A stretch of 64,000 bases of DNA, from positions 3,334,001 through 3,398,000 of the forward strand of contig NZ_OY776217.1 in the NCBI RefSeq assembly GCF_963675455.1. The letters run 5' to 3'. Source of the stretch: Emcibacter sp. Lineage in GTDB: Bacteria; Pseudomonadota; Alphaproteobacteria; Sphingomonadales; Emcibacteraceae. The notes under the pieces were generated by a model. The model did no database searches. It saw only the letters and a program-made list of their open reading frames with translations, and had not been told where the DNA came from. This document shows, piece after piece, positions 8,433 to 16,760 of the stretch (positions are counted from its first letter, which is position 1; every line of letters begins with the position of its first letter). Position numbers and translations under genes: made by a program.

Positions 8433-10316
8433 ATGTCGCACCAGCACAGAGAAGACCTAAAAAGCAGCATCATGAACGAAGGCATCAAGGTTATTAAATC
8501 CTACCTGAAGACCCTGCCGGGCAAACCCGGGGTCTATCGCATGCTGGATGAAAAAGACAATGTTCTGTATGTGGGCAAGGCCAAAAGCCTGAAAAACAGG
8601 GTTGCCAACTATACAAATATCCGGGGAGTCGGATACCGCATCGCCCGCATGGTCGGCATGACCCGCAGCATGGAGTTTGTCACCACCAACACCGAAGTCG
8701 AGGCGCTATTGCTGGAAGCCAGCCTGATCAAACGCTTCAAGCCACCCTATAATGTGTTGCTCAGGGATGACAAAAGCTTTCCCTATATCAAGATTGACAC
8801 CTCCCATCCCTCGCCCCGGGTGATGAAACACCGCGGCGCCAAAAAGGACGGCAGCATCTATTTCGGTCCTTTCGCGTCCACCAGCGCCGTCAACCACAGC
8901 CTGCATATCCTGCAGAAGGCCTTCCTGCTGCGGACCTGTTCCGACAATGTGTTCAGCCATCGTACCCGGCCCTGCCTGCTCTATCAAATCAAGCGCTGTG
9001 CCGCCCCGTGCGTCGACAAGGTATCTCAGGAAGAATATAACGCCCTGGTCCAGTCGGCCCATGATTTCCTCAGCGGCAAAAGCCAGGAAATCAAAAAACT
9101 GCTGACCGGGAAGATGACCGAGGCCAGCGAGAAAATGGAATTCGAGCAGGCCGCCATCTATCGCGACCGGCTGCGCGCACTGGCCGCCGTCCAGTCACGT
9201 CAGGACATCAACCAGGGCCATCTGGAGGAAGCCGACATCATCGCTGCTTTCCAGGAAGGCGGGCAAACCTGTATCCAGGTCTTTTTCTACCGGTCAGGCC
9301 AGAACTGGGGCAACAAGGCCTACTTCCCGCGCCATGACAAGAACCAGACACTGGACGAGGTACTGCCGGCCTTTATGTCCCAGTTTTACGACAACAAACA
9401 GCCGCCGAAACTGGTCCTGGTCAATGCCCATATGCTGCAAAAGAAACTTCTTCAGGACGCACTGACCCTGAAAGCCGGCCATACGGTGAAAATCACCTTT
9501 CCCCAGCGGGGCGAGAAGTCCAACATGGTAGCGCTGGTGGAGAAAAATGCCCGGGAAGCGCTGGGACGCCGCCTGACGGAAAGCGCCAGCCAGCAGAAAC
9601 TTCTGGAGGGCGTGGCCCGGTTGTTTGACCTCGAAGGCCCGCCGAACCGTATCGAAGTCTATGACAACAGCCATATATCCGGCACCAATGCGCTGGGCGC
9701 CATGATCGTCGCCGGCCCCGAAGGCTTTGAGAAAAACGCCTACCGCAAGTTCAACATCAAGTCGGACAAGCTGACGCCCGGAGACGATTTCGGCATGATG
9801 CGGGAAGTCATGACCCGCCGCTTCAGCCGCCAGCTCAGGGAAAATCCGGATCGGGATGATGCCGGCTGGCCGGACCTTCTGGTTATTGACGGCGGCAAGG
9901 GGCAGCTCAGTGCGGTGATGGAGATCCTCGCCGACCTGGGACTCGAGGATATCGCCATTGTCTCCATTGCCAAAGGTCCCGATCGCAATGCCGGGCGGGA
10001 AGATTTTTACCTGCCGGGGCGGGAACCGTTTAAACTTCCTCCCAATGATCCTGTGCTCTATTTCCTGCAACGGCTCCGGGATGAGGCCCATCGCTTCGCC
10101 ATCGGCAGCCACCGCCAGCAACGGGGCAAGAAAATGCACAAGTCGATTCTTGACGGATTGCCGGGTGTGGGACCCCGCCGGAAAAAAGCTCTGCTGCTGC
10201 ATTTCGGCTCCGCCAGGGCCGTCGCCGGCGCCGCGCTGGAAGACCTTGGCAAAGTGGAAGGCATCAACCGTACCCTGGCCCAGTCGATTTACGATTATTT
10301 CCACGACAACGACTGA
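8433..10316 (+). CDS. uvrC: Excinuclease ABC subunit C
   Basis: About 627 residues of UvrC, the nuclease that makes both incisions in nucleotide excision repair. Order of domains: GIY-YIG (LPGKPGVYRMLDEKDN then LYVGKAKSLKNRV), a cysteine-containing middle part (KRCAAPC), the UVR motif (EKMEFEQAAIYRDRLRAL), the RNase H-like endonuclease domain (IEVYDNSHISGTN, DLLVIDGGKGQL) and a C-terminal helix-hairpin-helix pair (LPGVGPRRKKALLLHFG). Start ATG 8433 is chosen; 8472 or an upstream TTG at 8406 are possible. pgsA follows after 84 bases. Confidence 0.97.
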   Translation: MSHQHREDLKSSIMNEGIKVIKSYLKTLPGKPGVYRMLDEKDNVLYVGKAKSLKNRVANYTNIRGVGYRIARMVGMTRSMEFVTTNTEVEALLLEASLIKRFKPPYNVLLRDDKSFPYIKIDTSHPSPRVMKHRGAKKDGSIYFGPFASTSAVNHSLHILQKAFLLRTCSDNVFSHRTRPCLLYQIKRCAAPCVDKVSQEEYNALVQSAHDFLSGKSQEIKKLLTGKMTEASEKMEFEQAAIYRDRLRALAAVQSRQDINQGHLEEADIIAAFQEGGQTCIQVFFYRSGQNWGNKAYFPRHDKNQTLDEVLPAFMSQFYDNKQPPKLVLVNAHMLQKKLLQDALTLKAGHTVKITFPQRGEKSNMVALVEKNAREALGRRLTESASQQKLLEGVARLFDLEGPPNRIEVYDNSHISGTNALGAMIVAGPEGFEKNAYRKFNIKSDKLTPGDDFGMMREVMTRRFSRQLRENPDRDDAGWPDLLVIDGGKGQLSAVMEILADLGLEDIAIVSIAKGPDRNAGREDFYLPGREPFKLPPNDPVLYFLQRLRDEAHRFAIGSHRQQRGKKMHKSILDGLPGVGPRRKKALLLHFGSARAVAGAALEDLGKVEGINRTLAQSIYDYFHDND

Positions 10317-10400
10317 TTGTTAACTTTTCACAAGAGTCTATTGGCAGGTGACTGCGCTTGGCTTATAAAGCTGTACAGAAAATGAAAAGCAAGAGTCCCG

Positions 10401-10949
10401 ATGTTTAATCTGCCCAACATACTGACCATGTCCCGCATCCTGATGATCCCGCTTCTGGTGGGCTCCTTTTATATTGAGGGCCATGCCGGCAACTGGATCG
10501 GTTTCGCGATTTTCTCCCTGGCCGGCATTACCGATTTCTTTGACGGCTACCTGGCTCGCAAGCTTGGTCAATTTTCCAGACTGGGCGCATTTATGGACCC
10601 GATCGCCGACAAGCTGCTGATTGCGGCCGCCCTGATGATGATGGTGGCGGTTGAACGTATTTCCGGCCTGTCCGTACTCGCCGCCGTGGTCATCCTGTGC
10701 CGGGAATTCCTGGTCTCGGGCCTGCGCGAATTCCTGGCCGAACTGAAAGTCAGTGTGCCGGTCACCAAGCTTGCCAAATGGAAAACCACCATCCAGATTT
10801 TCGCCCTCGGCTTCCTGCTGGTGGGTGAGGCCTCTCCGGAAGCCATTCCTTCCATCCAGATCGGTGACGCCTGCCTGTGGGCCGCGGCCCTCCTCACCCT
10901 CTATACCGGCTATGACTATCTCAGAGCCGGCATGAAGCATATGGACTGA
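10401..10949 (+). CDS. pgsA: CDP-diacylglycerol-glycerol-3-phosphate 3-phosphatidyltransferase
   Basis: 182 residues, membrane protein of the CDP-alcohol phosphatidyltransferase family. The catalytic motif is visible as ITDFFDGYLARKLGQFSRLGAFMDPIADKLL, with the aspartates in the DGxxAR-x8-GxxxDxxxD pattern. It makes phosphatidylglycerophosphate, the precursor of phosphatidylglycerol and cardiolipin. It sits in a uvrC-pgsA-moaD-moaE run with moaD starting 3 bases after its stop, so translation is probably coupled. Confidence 0.96.
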   Translation: MFNLPNILTMSRILMIPLLVGSFYIEGHAGNWIGFAIFSLAGITDFFDGYLARKLGQFSRLGAFMDPIADKLLIAAALMMMVAVERISGLSVLAAVVILCREFLVSGLREFLAELKVSVPVTKLAKWKTTIQIFALGFLLVGEASPEAIPSIQIGDACLWAAALLTLYTGYDYLRAGMKHMD

Positions 10950-10952
10950 ACC

Positions 10953-11204
10953 ATGCGGCTCGTCTATTTCGCCAGAGTTCGGGAACAGATTGGCACATCG
11001 GAAGAAGAGATTGTCCTGCCCGCCAATATCACCACAGTCGGGGATTTGCTTGACCATCTGCGTAGACTCGGCAAGAATTATGATCGTGCGCTGGAAGACG
11101 AAAGCCGTATCCGTATTGCAGTGAATGAAGTCTATGTGGACATAGATCACCCGGTATCCGACCGGGACGAGGTAGCCATCTTCCCCCCCATGACCGGAGG
11201 CTGA
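10953..11204 (+). CDS. moaD: Molybdopterin synthase small subunit (MoaD)
   Basis: 83 residues with the ubiquitin-like fold. It ends in the double glycine (FPPMTGG) that is thiocarboxylated and donates sulfur to precursor Z during molybdopterin synthesis. The stretch VNEVYVDIDHPVSDRDEVAIFP is typical. It is immediately followed by moaE, its partner, with a 3-base gap. No molybdoenzyme or other moa gene lies in the window. Confidence 0.95.
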   Translation: MRLVYFARVREQIGTSEEEIVLPANITTVGDLLDHLRRLGKNYDRALEDESRIRIAVNEVYVDIDHPVSDRDEVAIFPPMTGG

Positions 11205-11207
11205 GCC

Positions 11208-11657
11208 GTGAAAATTTCCGTCCAGGCAGAAGATTTCTCCATTGAACAGGAAAGCCTAGCCCTGCGCGGCGACCGGACGGACATCGGCGCCCTGGTCAGC
11301 TTTACCGGTCTGGTCCGGGATTTCCCCGAAGGCACCCTGAAAAGCATGACCCTGGAACATTTTCCCGGTATGGCGGAAAAACAGCTTGCTGCCCTCGCGG
11401 AAGAGGCGGAAAAACGCTGGCCTCTGCAGGGTCTCACCGTCATTCACCGCTATGGAGAACTCCACCCCGGCGAGCAGATTGTTCTGGTACTGACGGCCTC
11501 CCTGCACCGCAAGGCAGCCTTCGAGGCGGCTGAATTTCTTATGGACTGGCTCAAGACCGAGGCCCCCTTCTGGAAGAAGGAACAGACCAGTGATGGTGAA
11601 CAATGGGTCGAGGCAAAAAAAGAAGACGACAACGCCCGCGATCGCTGGAAAGGCTGA
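11208..11657 (+). CDS. moaE: Molybdopterin synthase catalytic subunit (MoaE)
   Basis: 149 residues starting at a GTG 3 bases after moaD, which fits translational coupling. Recognised by GALVSFTGLVRDF, MTLEHFPGMAEKQL, VIHRYGELHPGEQIVLV and the lysine-rich active-site segment KTEAPFWKKEQ. With MoaD it forms the heterotetramer that converts precursor Z to molybdopterin. Sequence after the stop contains not a simple terminator but a candidate sigma-54 regulatory region. Confidence 0.95.
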   Translation: MKISVQAEDFSIEQESLALRGDRTDIGALVSFTGLVRDFPEGTLKSMTLEHFPGMAEKQLAALAEEAEKRWPLQGLTVIHRYGELHPGEQIVLVLTASLHRKAAFEAAEFLMDWLKTEAPFWKKEQTSDGEQWVEAKKEDDNARDRWKG

Positions 11658-11662
11658 TCACC

Positions 11663-11711
11663 TGTAAAAAATCCGGACACATCACCGGGATTCTGTCAGT
11701 ATTCTTTACAG
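11663..11711 (+). promoter_or_regulatory. Upstream activator elements for sRNA promoter
   Basis: Two elements recur upstream of the two sigma-54-driven PEP-CTERM genes in this window. The distal one at 11663-11678 is TGTAAAAAATCCGGAC. The proximal one at 11693-11711 is CTGTCAG-TATTC-TTTACAG, an imperfect 7-5-7 inverted repeat. The 13-base string ATTCTTTACAGTT at 11701 is identical to one at 30891. They lie 64-110 bases before the -24 element, the normal place for a sigma-54 enhancer-binding protein. The protein is likely a PrsR-type activator (inference). Confidence 0.55.
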
Positions 11712-11774
11712 TTTTCCCAATACCCGTTTGACCAAAACCCCTTACTTCATTGTTTTTGTGTATTTTTCTATAAA

Positions 11775-11789
11775 TGGTACGCTTCTTGC
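11775..11789 (+). promoter_or_regulatory. Sigma-54 promoter (-24/-12) for candidate sRNA
   Basis: TGGTAC at 11775-11780 and TTGC at 11786-11789 are separated by GCTTC, so the invariant GG and GC are exactly 10 bases apart as RpoN requires. One base differs from the TGGCAC consensus. The NNTTC-TTGC arrangement is shared with the promoters at 30953 and 39152. Predicted start of transcription is near 11801. Confidence 0.6.
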
Positions 11790-11800
11790 TACTGTATTAG

Positions 11801-11888
11801 ACATATTATCCCTGCGCCACACTGGAACAGGAAGCCACTTCCGCTTTGTCAGAAATTTTCTGCTGAGTATCACGGAAGTGGTTTTTTT
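11801..11888 (+). ncRNA. Candidate sigma-54-dependent small RNA
   Basis: The segment starts about 12 bases after the -12 element. It ends with a perfect 9-bp stem, CCACTTCCG (11835-11843) pairing with CGGAAGTGG (11873-11881), and then seven T residues (11882-11888), an intrinsic terminator. The 29-base loop contains its own small hairpin, CAGAA-ATT-TTCTG. The 5' part, about 34 bases, is unpaired and contains CCCTGCGCC, a possible seed region. A 69-codon open frame overlaps but shows no protein-like features. The next gene begins 67 bases later, so the terminator separates the two. Confidence 0.5.
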
Positions 11889-11955
11889 ATGGCTTTATCT
11901 CTGTCCGCTTATCTGTAAAACTGCGCCCAACAAATAACCGACAAACGGGGATATC

Positions 11956-13623
11956 ATGACTTCCAAATATAAATTCCTTCTGGCTTCCGCCTTCACCGTC
12001 CTTGCCCTGACTTCCTGCGGACAGGACAAGCAGGCCCCCGAATCCGAAACCGTTAAACAGACCTGGGTGTCCGAGGACGCCGAAAATCGGGCCAATATTT
12101 ATGCCCCCTATGCTCTGAAGGTTGATTTATCACATCTGAGTGATAACCAGAAAGAGATGCTGAAACTTCTGATCGACGCCTCCCGGACCATGGACGAACT
12201 GTTCTGGAGGCAGGCCTATGGTGACAAAGAAGTCCTGCTCGACGGCAACCTTGACGATAATATCAAGAAATTTATCCGGCTGAACTACGGCCCCTGGGAC
12301 CGGCTCGACGGCGACAAACCGTTCCTCACCGGCGTCGGGGAAAAACCGCTCGGCGCCCGCTTCTATCCTGAGGATATGACAAAAGAGGAATTTGAAGCCT
12401 GGGACAGTCCGGACAAGTCAGGGCTCTATAGCTTCATCCGCCGGGACGAGTACGGCAACCTCAAAGTGGTTCCCTATCACGAAGAATTCACCACCGCCCT
12501 GAAGAAAGTCGCGGAGCAGCTGCGGGCGGCAAGCAAGCTGGCGCAGAATGCCGAGTTCGCCAATTACCTGAACATGAGGGCCGATGCGCTGGTCGTCGAT
12601 GACTTCCAGGCAAGCGACATGGCCTGGATGGACATGAAGTCGAACCCCGTCGAACTGGTCATCGGCCCGATCGAGACCTATGAAGACCAGCTTTACGGTT
12701 ACCGCGCCGCCTATGAGGCTTACGTCCTGATCAAGGATATGGCCTGGAGCAAACGCCTGAGCAAATATACCGCCTTCCTGCCGGAACTGCAGCTGGGCCT
12801 GCCGGTACCCGACGAATATAAGGCGGAAACCCCGGGCACGGATTCCGACCTTAATGCCTATGAGGTGATCTATTATGCGGGCCACTCCAACGCAGGATCC
12901 AAAACCATCGCCATCAACCTGCCCAATGACGAACAGGTGCAGCTGGCCAAGGGCACCCGCCGATTGCAGCTGAAAAACGCCATGAAGGCCAAGTTCGACA
13001 AGATCATGCTGCCACTGGCCGATGTGTTGATCGCCCCGGACCAGCGCCGCCATGTAACCTTCAATGCCTTTTTCGCCAACACCATGTTCCATGAGGTGGC
13101 GCACGGGCTCGGCATCAAGAATACCCTGGACGGGTCCGGCACCGTACGGGCCGCGCTCAAGGAAACCGCCAGCGCGCTGGAAGAAGGCAAGGCCGACATC
13201 CTCGGCCTCTATATGGTCAGCAAACTGCATGAAAAGGGTGAGCTGGAAGACGGTGAACTGATGGATTATTACACCACCTTCATGGCCGGTATTTTCCGCT
13301 CCGTCCGTTTTGGCGCCAGCAGCGCGCATGGGCGGGCCAATATGGTCCGTTTTAACTATTTCAAGGATGCCGGGGCCTTCAGCCGGGATGAGGCCGGCCA
13401 CTACCGGATCAATTTCGACGCCTTTGAACAGGCCGTTGCCGGCCTCAGCGAGTTGATCCTGACCCTGCAGGGGGACGGCAATTATGAGGGCGCGAAGAGG
13501 CTCCTGGCCGACAAAGGCATTGTGCCCGATGACCTGGCCGCCGACCTCGCCCGCCTGTCAAAGGCGGACATCCCGGTGGATGTCTTTTTCCTCCAGGGGG
13601 AGGATGTTTTGGGCCTGAAATAA
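11956..13623 (+). CDS. M49 (dipeptidyl peptidase III)-like zinc peptidase, lipoprotein
   Basis: 555 residues. The N-terminus is a lipoprotein signal with lipobox ALTSC (Cys21). The zinc site is HEVAH at residues 379-383, followed by E409 in EEGKAD, the second part of the gluzincin signature that in M49 is EEXXAE/D. Family members cleave dipeptides from peptide N-termini; many bacterial homologues are annotated loosely as Zn-dependent hydrolases. Here the enzyme would be anchored in the envelope and may scavenge peptides. M49 enzymes usually have the longer HEXXGH motif, so the five-residue form is notable. It follows the candidate sRNA terminator, and its own promoter is not obvious. Confidence 0.75.
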   Translation: MTSKYKFLLASAFTVLALTSCGQDKQAPESETVKQTWVSEDAENRANIYAPYALKVDLSHLSDNQKEMLKLLIDASRTMDELFWRQAYGDKEVLLDGNLDDNIKKFIRLNYGPWDRLDGDKPFLTGVGEKPLGARFYPEDMTKEEFEAWDSPDKSGLYSFIRRDEYGNLKVVPYHEEFTTALKKVAEQLRAASKLAQNAEFANYLNMRADALVVDDFQASDMAWMDMKSNPVELVIGPIETYEDQLYGYRAAYEAYVLIKDMAWSKRLSKYTAFLPELQLGLPVPDEYKAETPGTDSDLNAYEVIYYAGHSNAGSKTIAINLPNDEQVQLAKGTRRLQLKNAMKAKFDKIMLPLADVLIAPDQRRHVTFNAFFANTMFHEVAHGLGIKNTLDGSGTVRAALKETASALEEGKADILGLYMVSKLHEKGELEDGELMDYYTTFMAGIFRSVRFGASSAHGRANMVRFNYFKDAGAFSRDEAGHYRINFDAFEQAVAGLSELILTLQGDGNYEGAKRLLADKGIVPDDLAADLARLSKADIPVDVFFLQGEDVLGLK

Positions 13624-13737
13624 AAAATTATCGGCGGCGGCATATGACAAGGATCAATGCTGCCGCCGCCCGTTCAAGCTATGTTCAGCTAATATTGCTA
13701 TACTGTGAAGATCGATACAGCCACCTGGAGATAAAAG

Positions 13738-14199
13738 ATGAAAAAACTTTTCCTGATATTTGCCGCCCTGTCCCTGCTGGCCATCCCCGCCGCACAGGCC
13801 GAATATGGCGGCAAAAAAGTTACCGAACAAGAAGCTGAACTGCCGCCCCTGACCGAAGAACAATACAAGGAAATGACCACACGGCTGAGCAAGGAAAATG
13901 ACTGTATTTTCATCCGCACCATCGACAGCTGGACAGCGCTCGATCGCAATCATCTGATCCTTTATGCGCCGAGCCGCAACAATCCCTACCTGCTGGAGAT
14001 TGCACCAACCACCTATAACCTGATGTTTGAGGAACAGCTCGGCATTTACAGCAAGAGCGGTGAAAATCTCTGCCCCTACGGCCGCAGCGGGTTGATACTC
14101 AGAGACGAGCATCTGTTCATCCGCGGCATCGCCAAAATCACCAAAGAAGAAGCCAAGCAGCTGAAGGCCTATAAGAAAGCGAAAAAAGAGAAGAAATAA
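13738..14199 (+). CDS. Exported DUF6491-like small protein
   Basis: 153 residues with a clear signal peptide (MKKLFLIFAALSLLAIPAAQA). The mature part has one cysteine in NDCIFIRTIDSWTALDRNHLILY and a second in ENLCPYGRSGLIL, the pattern I associate with DUF6491, periplasmic proteins of unknown function. The C-terminus is strongly lysine-rich (KKAKKEKK). A rho-independent terminator follows within 30 bases, so it is the last gene of its unit. Assignment to DUF6491 is by memory of the pattern and is moderate. Confidence 0.6.
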   Translation: MKKLFLIFAALSLLAIPAAQAEYGGKKVTEQEAELPPLTEEQYKEMTTRLSKENDCIFIRTIDSWTALDRNHLILYAPSRNNPYLLEIAPTTYNLMFEEQLGIYSKSGENLCPYGRSGLILRDEHLFIRGIAKITKEEAKQLKAYKKAKKEKK

Positions 14200-14223
14200 T
14201 CTTTTACCGGAGATTATGGTGAG

Positions 14224-14254
14224 AGGCCGGACAGGGTTCTCTTCCGGCCTTTTT
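14224..14254 (+). terminator. Rho-independent terminator after DUF6491-like gene
   Basis: AGGCCGGA at 14224-14231 pairs with TCCGGCCT at 14243-14250 across an 11-base loop and is followed by TTTT. It ends transcription 25-55 bases after the stop of the preceding gene. Confidence 0.75.
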
Positions 14255-14278
14255 GAATTCCTAAACCCCGGATTTTGC

Positions 14279-14374
14279 TCAGATACGGCCGTGGACCAGG
14301 TCGTCGTAATCCTGCACCAGGTTCTGGCAGATCTCGCCGACGATACAGATGCAAGGGGTAAACCCCGCCCGGGA
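14279..14374 (-). pseudogene. Relict 3' end of a branched-chain aminotransferase paralogue
   Basis: On the minus strand this stretch reads VGEICQNLVQDYDDLVHGRI then stop. It aligns with the C-terminus of the intact ilvE nearby, VGDVCKTLMEDYDNLVNNRL. Ten of 20 residues match, and about 36 of 50 bases match by hand count (14292-14341 against the start of ilvE's 3' end near 15757). An in-frame stop lies about 30 codons upstream and no start or active-site region is present, so it is a decayed remnant. It precedes the carboxyethylornithine synthase gene on the other strand. Confidence 0.55.
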
Positions 14375-14504
14375 TTATCACGCCCCGGACTATTCTGCAA
14401 GGCTAAGCTTGTATAAGCCCCCCGGAAGGGCCATGTTAGAGACTGTCGAGTGCGCCTGCATCCCTCCCCCCCACCCCTGCGTGCTCCTCCAAAAAGGAAA
14501 TATC

Positions 14505-15653
14505 ATGACCAAACTGACCCTGGGGGTCATCGGGACTTCCAAAAAGGAAGACGAACAGCGCGTGCCTATCCATCCGGCTCATTTACCTCGCCTCTCCGAA
14601 GACTGTCGACGCCAATTAATTTTTGAAGAAGGATATGGCGCACCCTTCGGCATCCCGGACTCTGAAATCTCCGCCCTGACCGGGGGCGTTGCCCCGCGCC
14701 AGAAACTTCTGGCCGACCTGGGCAACGTGATTGCCTGCAAGCCGGTACTGGAGGATCTGCAGGATCTTCGCGAAGGCGGGCTGCTCTGGGGTTATCCCCA
14801 TTGCGCCCAACAACGGGCCATCACCCAGGCCGCCATCGACCGCAGGCTCACCCTTATTGCCTTTGAGGATATGTTTGTCTGGGGCCCGGGCGGACAGATC
14901 GGCCGTCATACTTTCTACAAGAACAATGAAATGGCGGGCTACTGCGCCGTCATTCATGCCCTGCGTTTGAAAGGCATCGACGGGCATTATGGCAACCAGC
15001 GTAAAACTATTATTTTCAGTTTCGGCGCCGTCAGCCGCGGCGCTATCTATGCCCTCAAGGCACATGGCTTCCGGGATATCACCATCTGTATCCAGCGCCC
15101 CGACCACGAGGTCCGCGAAGAGGTTCTTGATTGTCATTATGTCCGTGTGCGGGACGGCCGTGATGGCGAAGCCCGTATGATTGTCGTCGAACATGACGGC
15201 AGTGAGCGGCCACTTTCGGACCTGATCCGCGAAACGGATATCATCGTCAACGGTACCCTGCAGGACCCAGACCAGCCCACCGACTATGTCACCCGGGACG
15301 AAAAATCATGCCTGAAACCGGGCAGCCTGATCATCGATGTGAGCTGTGACGAAGGCATGGGTTTCTATTTTGCCAAACCTACTACCTTCAAGGAGCCGAT
15401 GTTCAAGGTCGACACAGTTGATTATTACGCGGTTGATCATACCCCGAGTTATCTCTGGGAAAGCGCCTCGAGGTCCATCTCCGCTGCGCTGATCGTCCAT
15501 CTGCCGACCGTGGTCGAGGGACGGGGCAACTGGCAACAGAGTGAGACAATTCGCCGGGCTGTAAATATAGACAAGGGCGAGATTCAAAAATCCGGCATCC
15601 TGTCCTTCCAGCAGCGTCAGCCGGACTATCCCCACGCCAGTCTGCTTCATTAG
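14505..15653 (+). CDS. N5-(carboxyethyl)ornithine synthase-like oxidoreductase
   Basis: 382 residues of the alanine dehydrogenase/NAD(P) transhydrogenase fold, closest to N5-(carboxyethyl)ornithine synthase. The start MTKLTLGVIGTSKKEDEQRVP, the segment GHYGNQRKTIIFSFGAVSRGA (NAD(P) loop) and DVSCDEGMGFYFAKPTT are characteristic. The known enzyme reductively condenses ornithine or lysine with pyruvate using NADPH. ATG 14505 has AAAAAGGAAA just before it, and the longer frame upstream reads through the relict region, so it is not used. It is convergent with ilvE and shares a terminator with it. Confidence 0.8.
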   Translation: MTKLTLGVIGTSKKEDEQRVPIHPAHLPRLSEDCRRQLIFEEGYGAPFGIPDSEISALTGGVAPRQKLLADLGNVIACKPVLEDLQDLREGGLLWGYPHCAQQRAITQAAIDRRLTLIAFEDMFVWGPGGQIGRHTFYKNNEMAGYCAVIHALRLKGIDGHYGNQRKTIIFSFGAVSRGAIYALKAHGFRDITICIQRPDHEVREEVLDCHYVRVRDGRDGEARMIVVEHDGSERPLSDLIRETDIIVNGTLQDPDQPTDYVTRDEKSCLKPGSLIIDVSCDEGMGFYFAKPTTFKEPMFKVDTVDYYAVDHTPSYLWESASRSISAALIVHLPTVVEGRGNWQQSETIRRAVNIDKGEIQKSGILSFQQRQPDYPHASLLH

Positions 15654-15696
15654 AGAGCGGGCTGTTCTGGTATGGAAAGGGCGAATAAAGAACAAA

Positions 15697-15721
15697 AAAG
15701 GCGGCCCTCAAGGCCGCCTTT
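15697..15721. terminator. Bidirectional terminator between CEO synthase and ilvE
   Basis: AAAGGCGGCC (15697-15706) pairs with GGCCGCCTTT (15712-15721) across a 5-base loop. A runs upstream and T runs downstream make it usable on both strands, matching the convergent genes. Confidence 0.8.
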
Positions 15722-15744
15722 GATCATTTGATTCCCTGTCCCGC

Positions 15745-16623
15745 TCAGAGGCGATTGTTGACCAGGTTATCATAATCTTCCATCAGCGTTTTGCAGACAT
15801 CGCCAACCGTAAATTTGTACGGGCCGATCTCGCTGAGCGGAGTGATTTCCGCGGCAGTACCGGTCAGGAAGGCCTGCTCGAAGGTAGCCATTTCCTCGGG
15901 CCAGATATCCCGCACAACAACTTCGATACCCCGTTTCCCGGCCAACTCAATGGCCGTCTGGCGAGTGATACCGTCAAGTACACATTCCACCGTCGGGGTA
16001 TGCAGCTTGCCTTCTTTATAGAAGAAAATATTGGCGCCGGTGGCTTCTGCCACACGGCCCTTGTAATCCATCATCAGGGCGTCATCAAAGCCCTCGGCAC
16101 TGGCGGCATCCTTGTTCATGGAAGCAATCATGTAAAGACCCGCTGCCTTGGCCCGGACCGGGGCGGTGTGCGGAGCCGGACGGCGCCAATGGGCCAGATG
16201 CAGCCGCAGGCCCTTCAGGCGGGCTTCCGGACCAAAATAGGACGGCCAGACCCAGACCGCAATGGCCAGATGAACCTTCGAACCCTTGGTAGCTACACCC
16301 ATCGTCTCGGCACCGCGCCAGGCTACCGGACGGATATAGGCATCGGTCAGGTTGTTGGCTGTCACCGTTTCCTTGATCGCCGCATCAATCTGCTCGGCCG
16401 TATAGGGAATTTCAAAGCCCAGAATCCGGCCGGAGTTAATCAGCCGTTCACTATGTTCCCGGGATTTGAAAACCTTGCCGCCATAGGCCCGCTGGCCTTC
16501 AAAAACGCTACTGGCATAATGCAGCCCGTGAGTCAGAACATGGAATTTGGCATCGCGCCAGGGAATCAGCTCTCCATTGTACCAGATGAGACCATCGCGA
16601 TCGTCGAACGGCAATACAGACAT
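15745..16623 (-). CDS. ilvE: Branched-chain amino acid aminotransferase
   Basis: 292 residues, fold-type IV PLP enzyme. The Schiff-base lysine is K159 in APVRAKAAGLYM. EATGANIFF and the C-terminal LTGTAAEITPLSEIG are typical of the bacterial IlvE group. It catalyses the last step of leucine, isoleucine and valine synthesis and the first of their breakdown, using 2-oxoglutarate. A MarR gene is divergent 137 bases away. A decayed copy of its 3' end lies about 1.4 kb downstream. Confidence 0.95.
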   Translation of the reverse strand: MSVLPFDDRDGLIWYNGELIPWRDAKFHVLTHGLHYASSVFEGQRAYGGKVFKSREHSERLINSGRILGFEIPYTAEQIDAAIKETVTANNLTDAYIRPVAWRGAETMGVATKGSKVHLAIAVWVWPSYFGPEARLKGLRLHLAHWRRPAPHTAPVRAKAAGLYMIASMNKDAASAEGFDDALMMDYKGRVAEATGANIFFYKEGKLHTPTVECVLDGITRQTAIELAGKRGIEVVVRDIWPEEMATFEQAFLTGTAAEITPLSEIGPYKFTVGDVCKTLMEDYDNLVNNRL

Positions 16624-16760
16624 ATGTCACCTCAAAAGAATTTATTCTTCAACAAGTTAACCGGTCTGCCGCCGTCCTCCGGACGATAAACCGGCGCTTC
16701 GCGAATGATTATTTCACAAAATGCTTGATATGAGTAACATTATACTTAGAATATGTCAAC

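Noticed and set aside
8240..8497. Short open frame across the DnaA-box gap into uvrC
   Set aside because: It overlaps the uvrC start and has no recognisable features.
11728..11937. 69-codon open frame over the candidate sRNA
   Set aside because: No ribosome site and no protein-like composition. It crosses the sigma-54 promoter and the terminator, so it is not treated as a gene.
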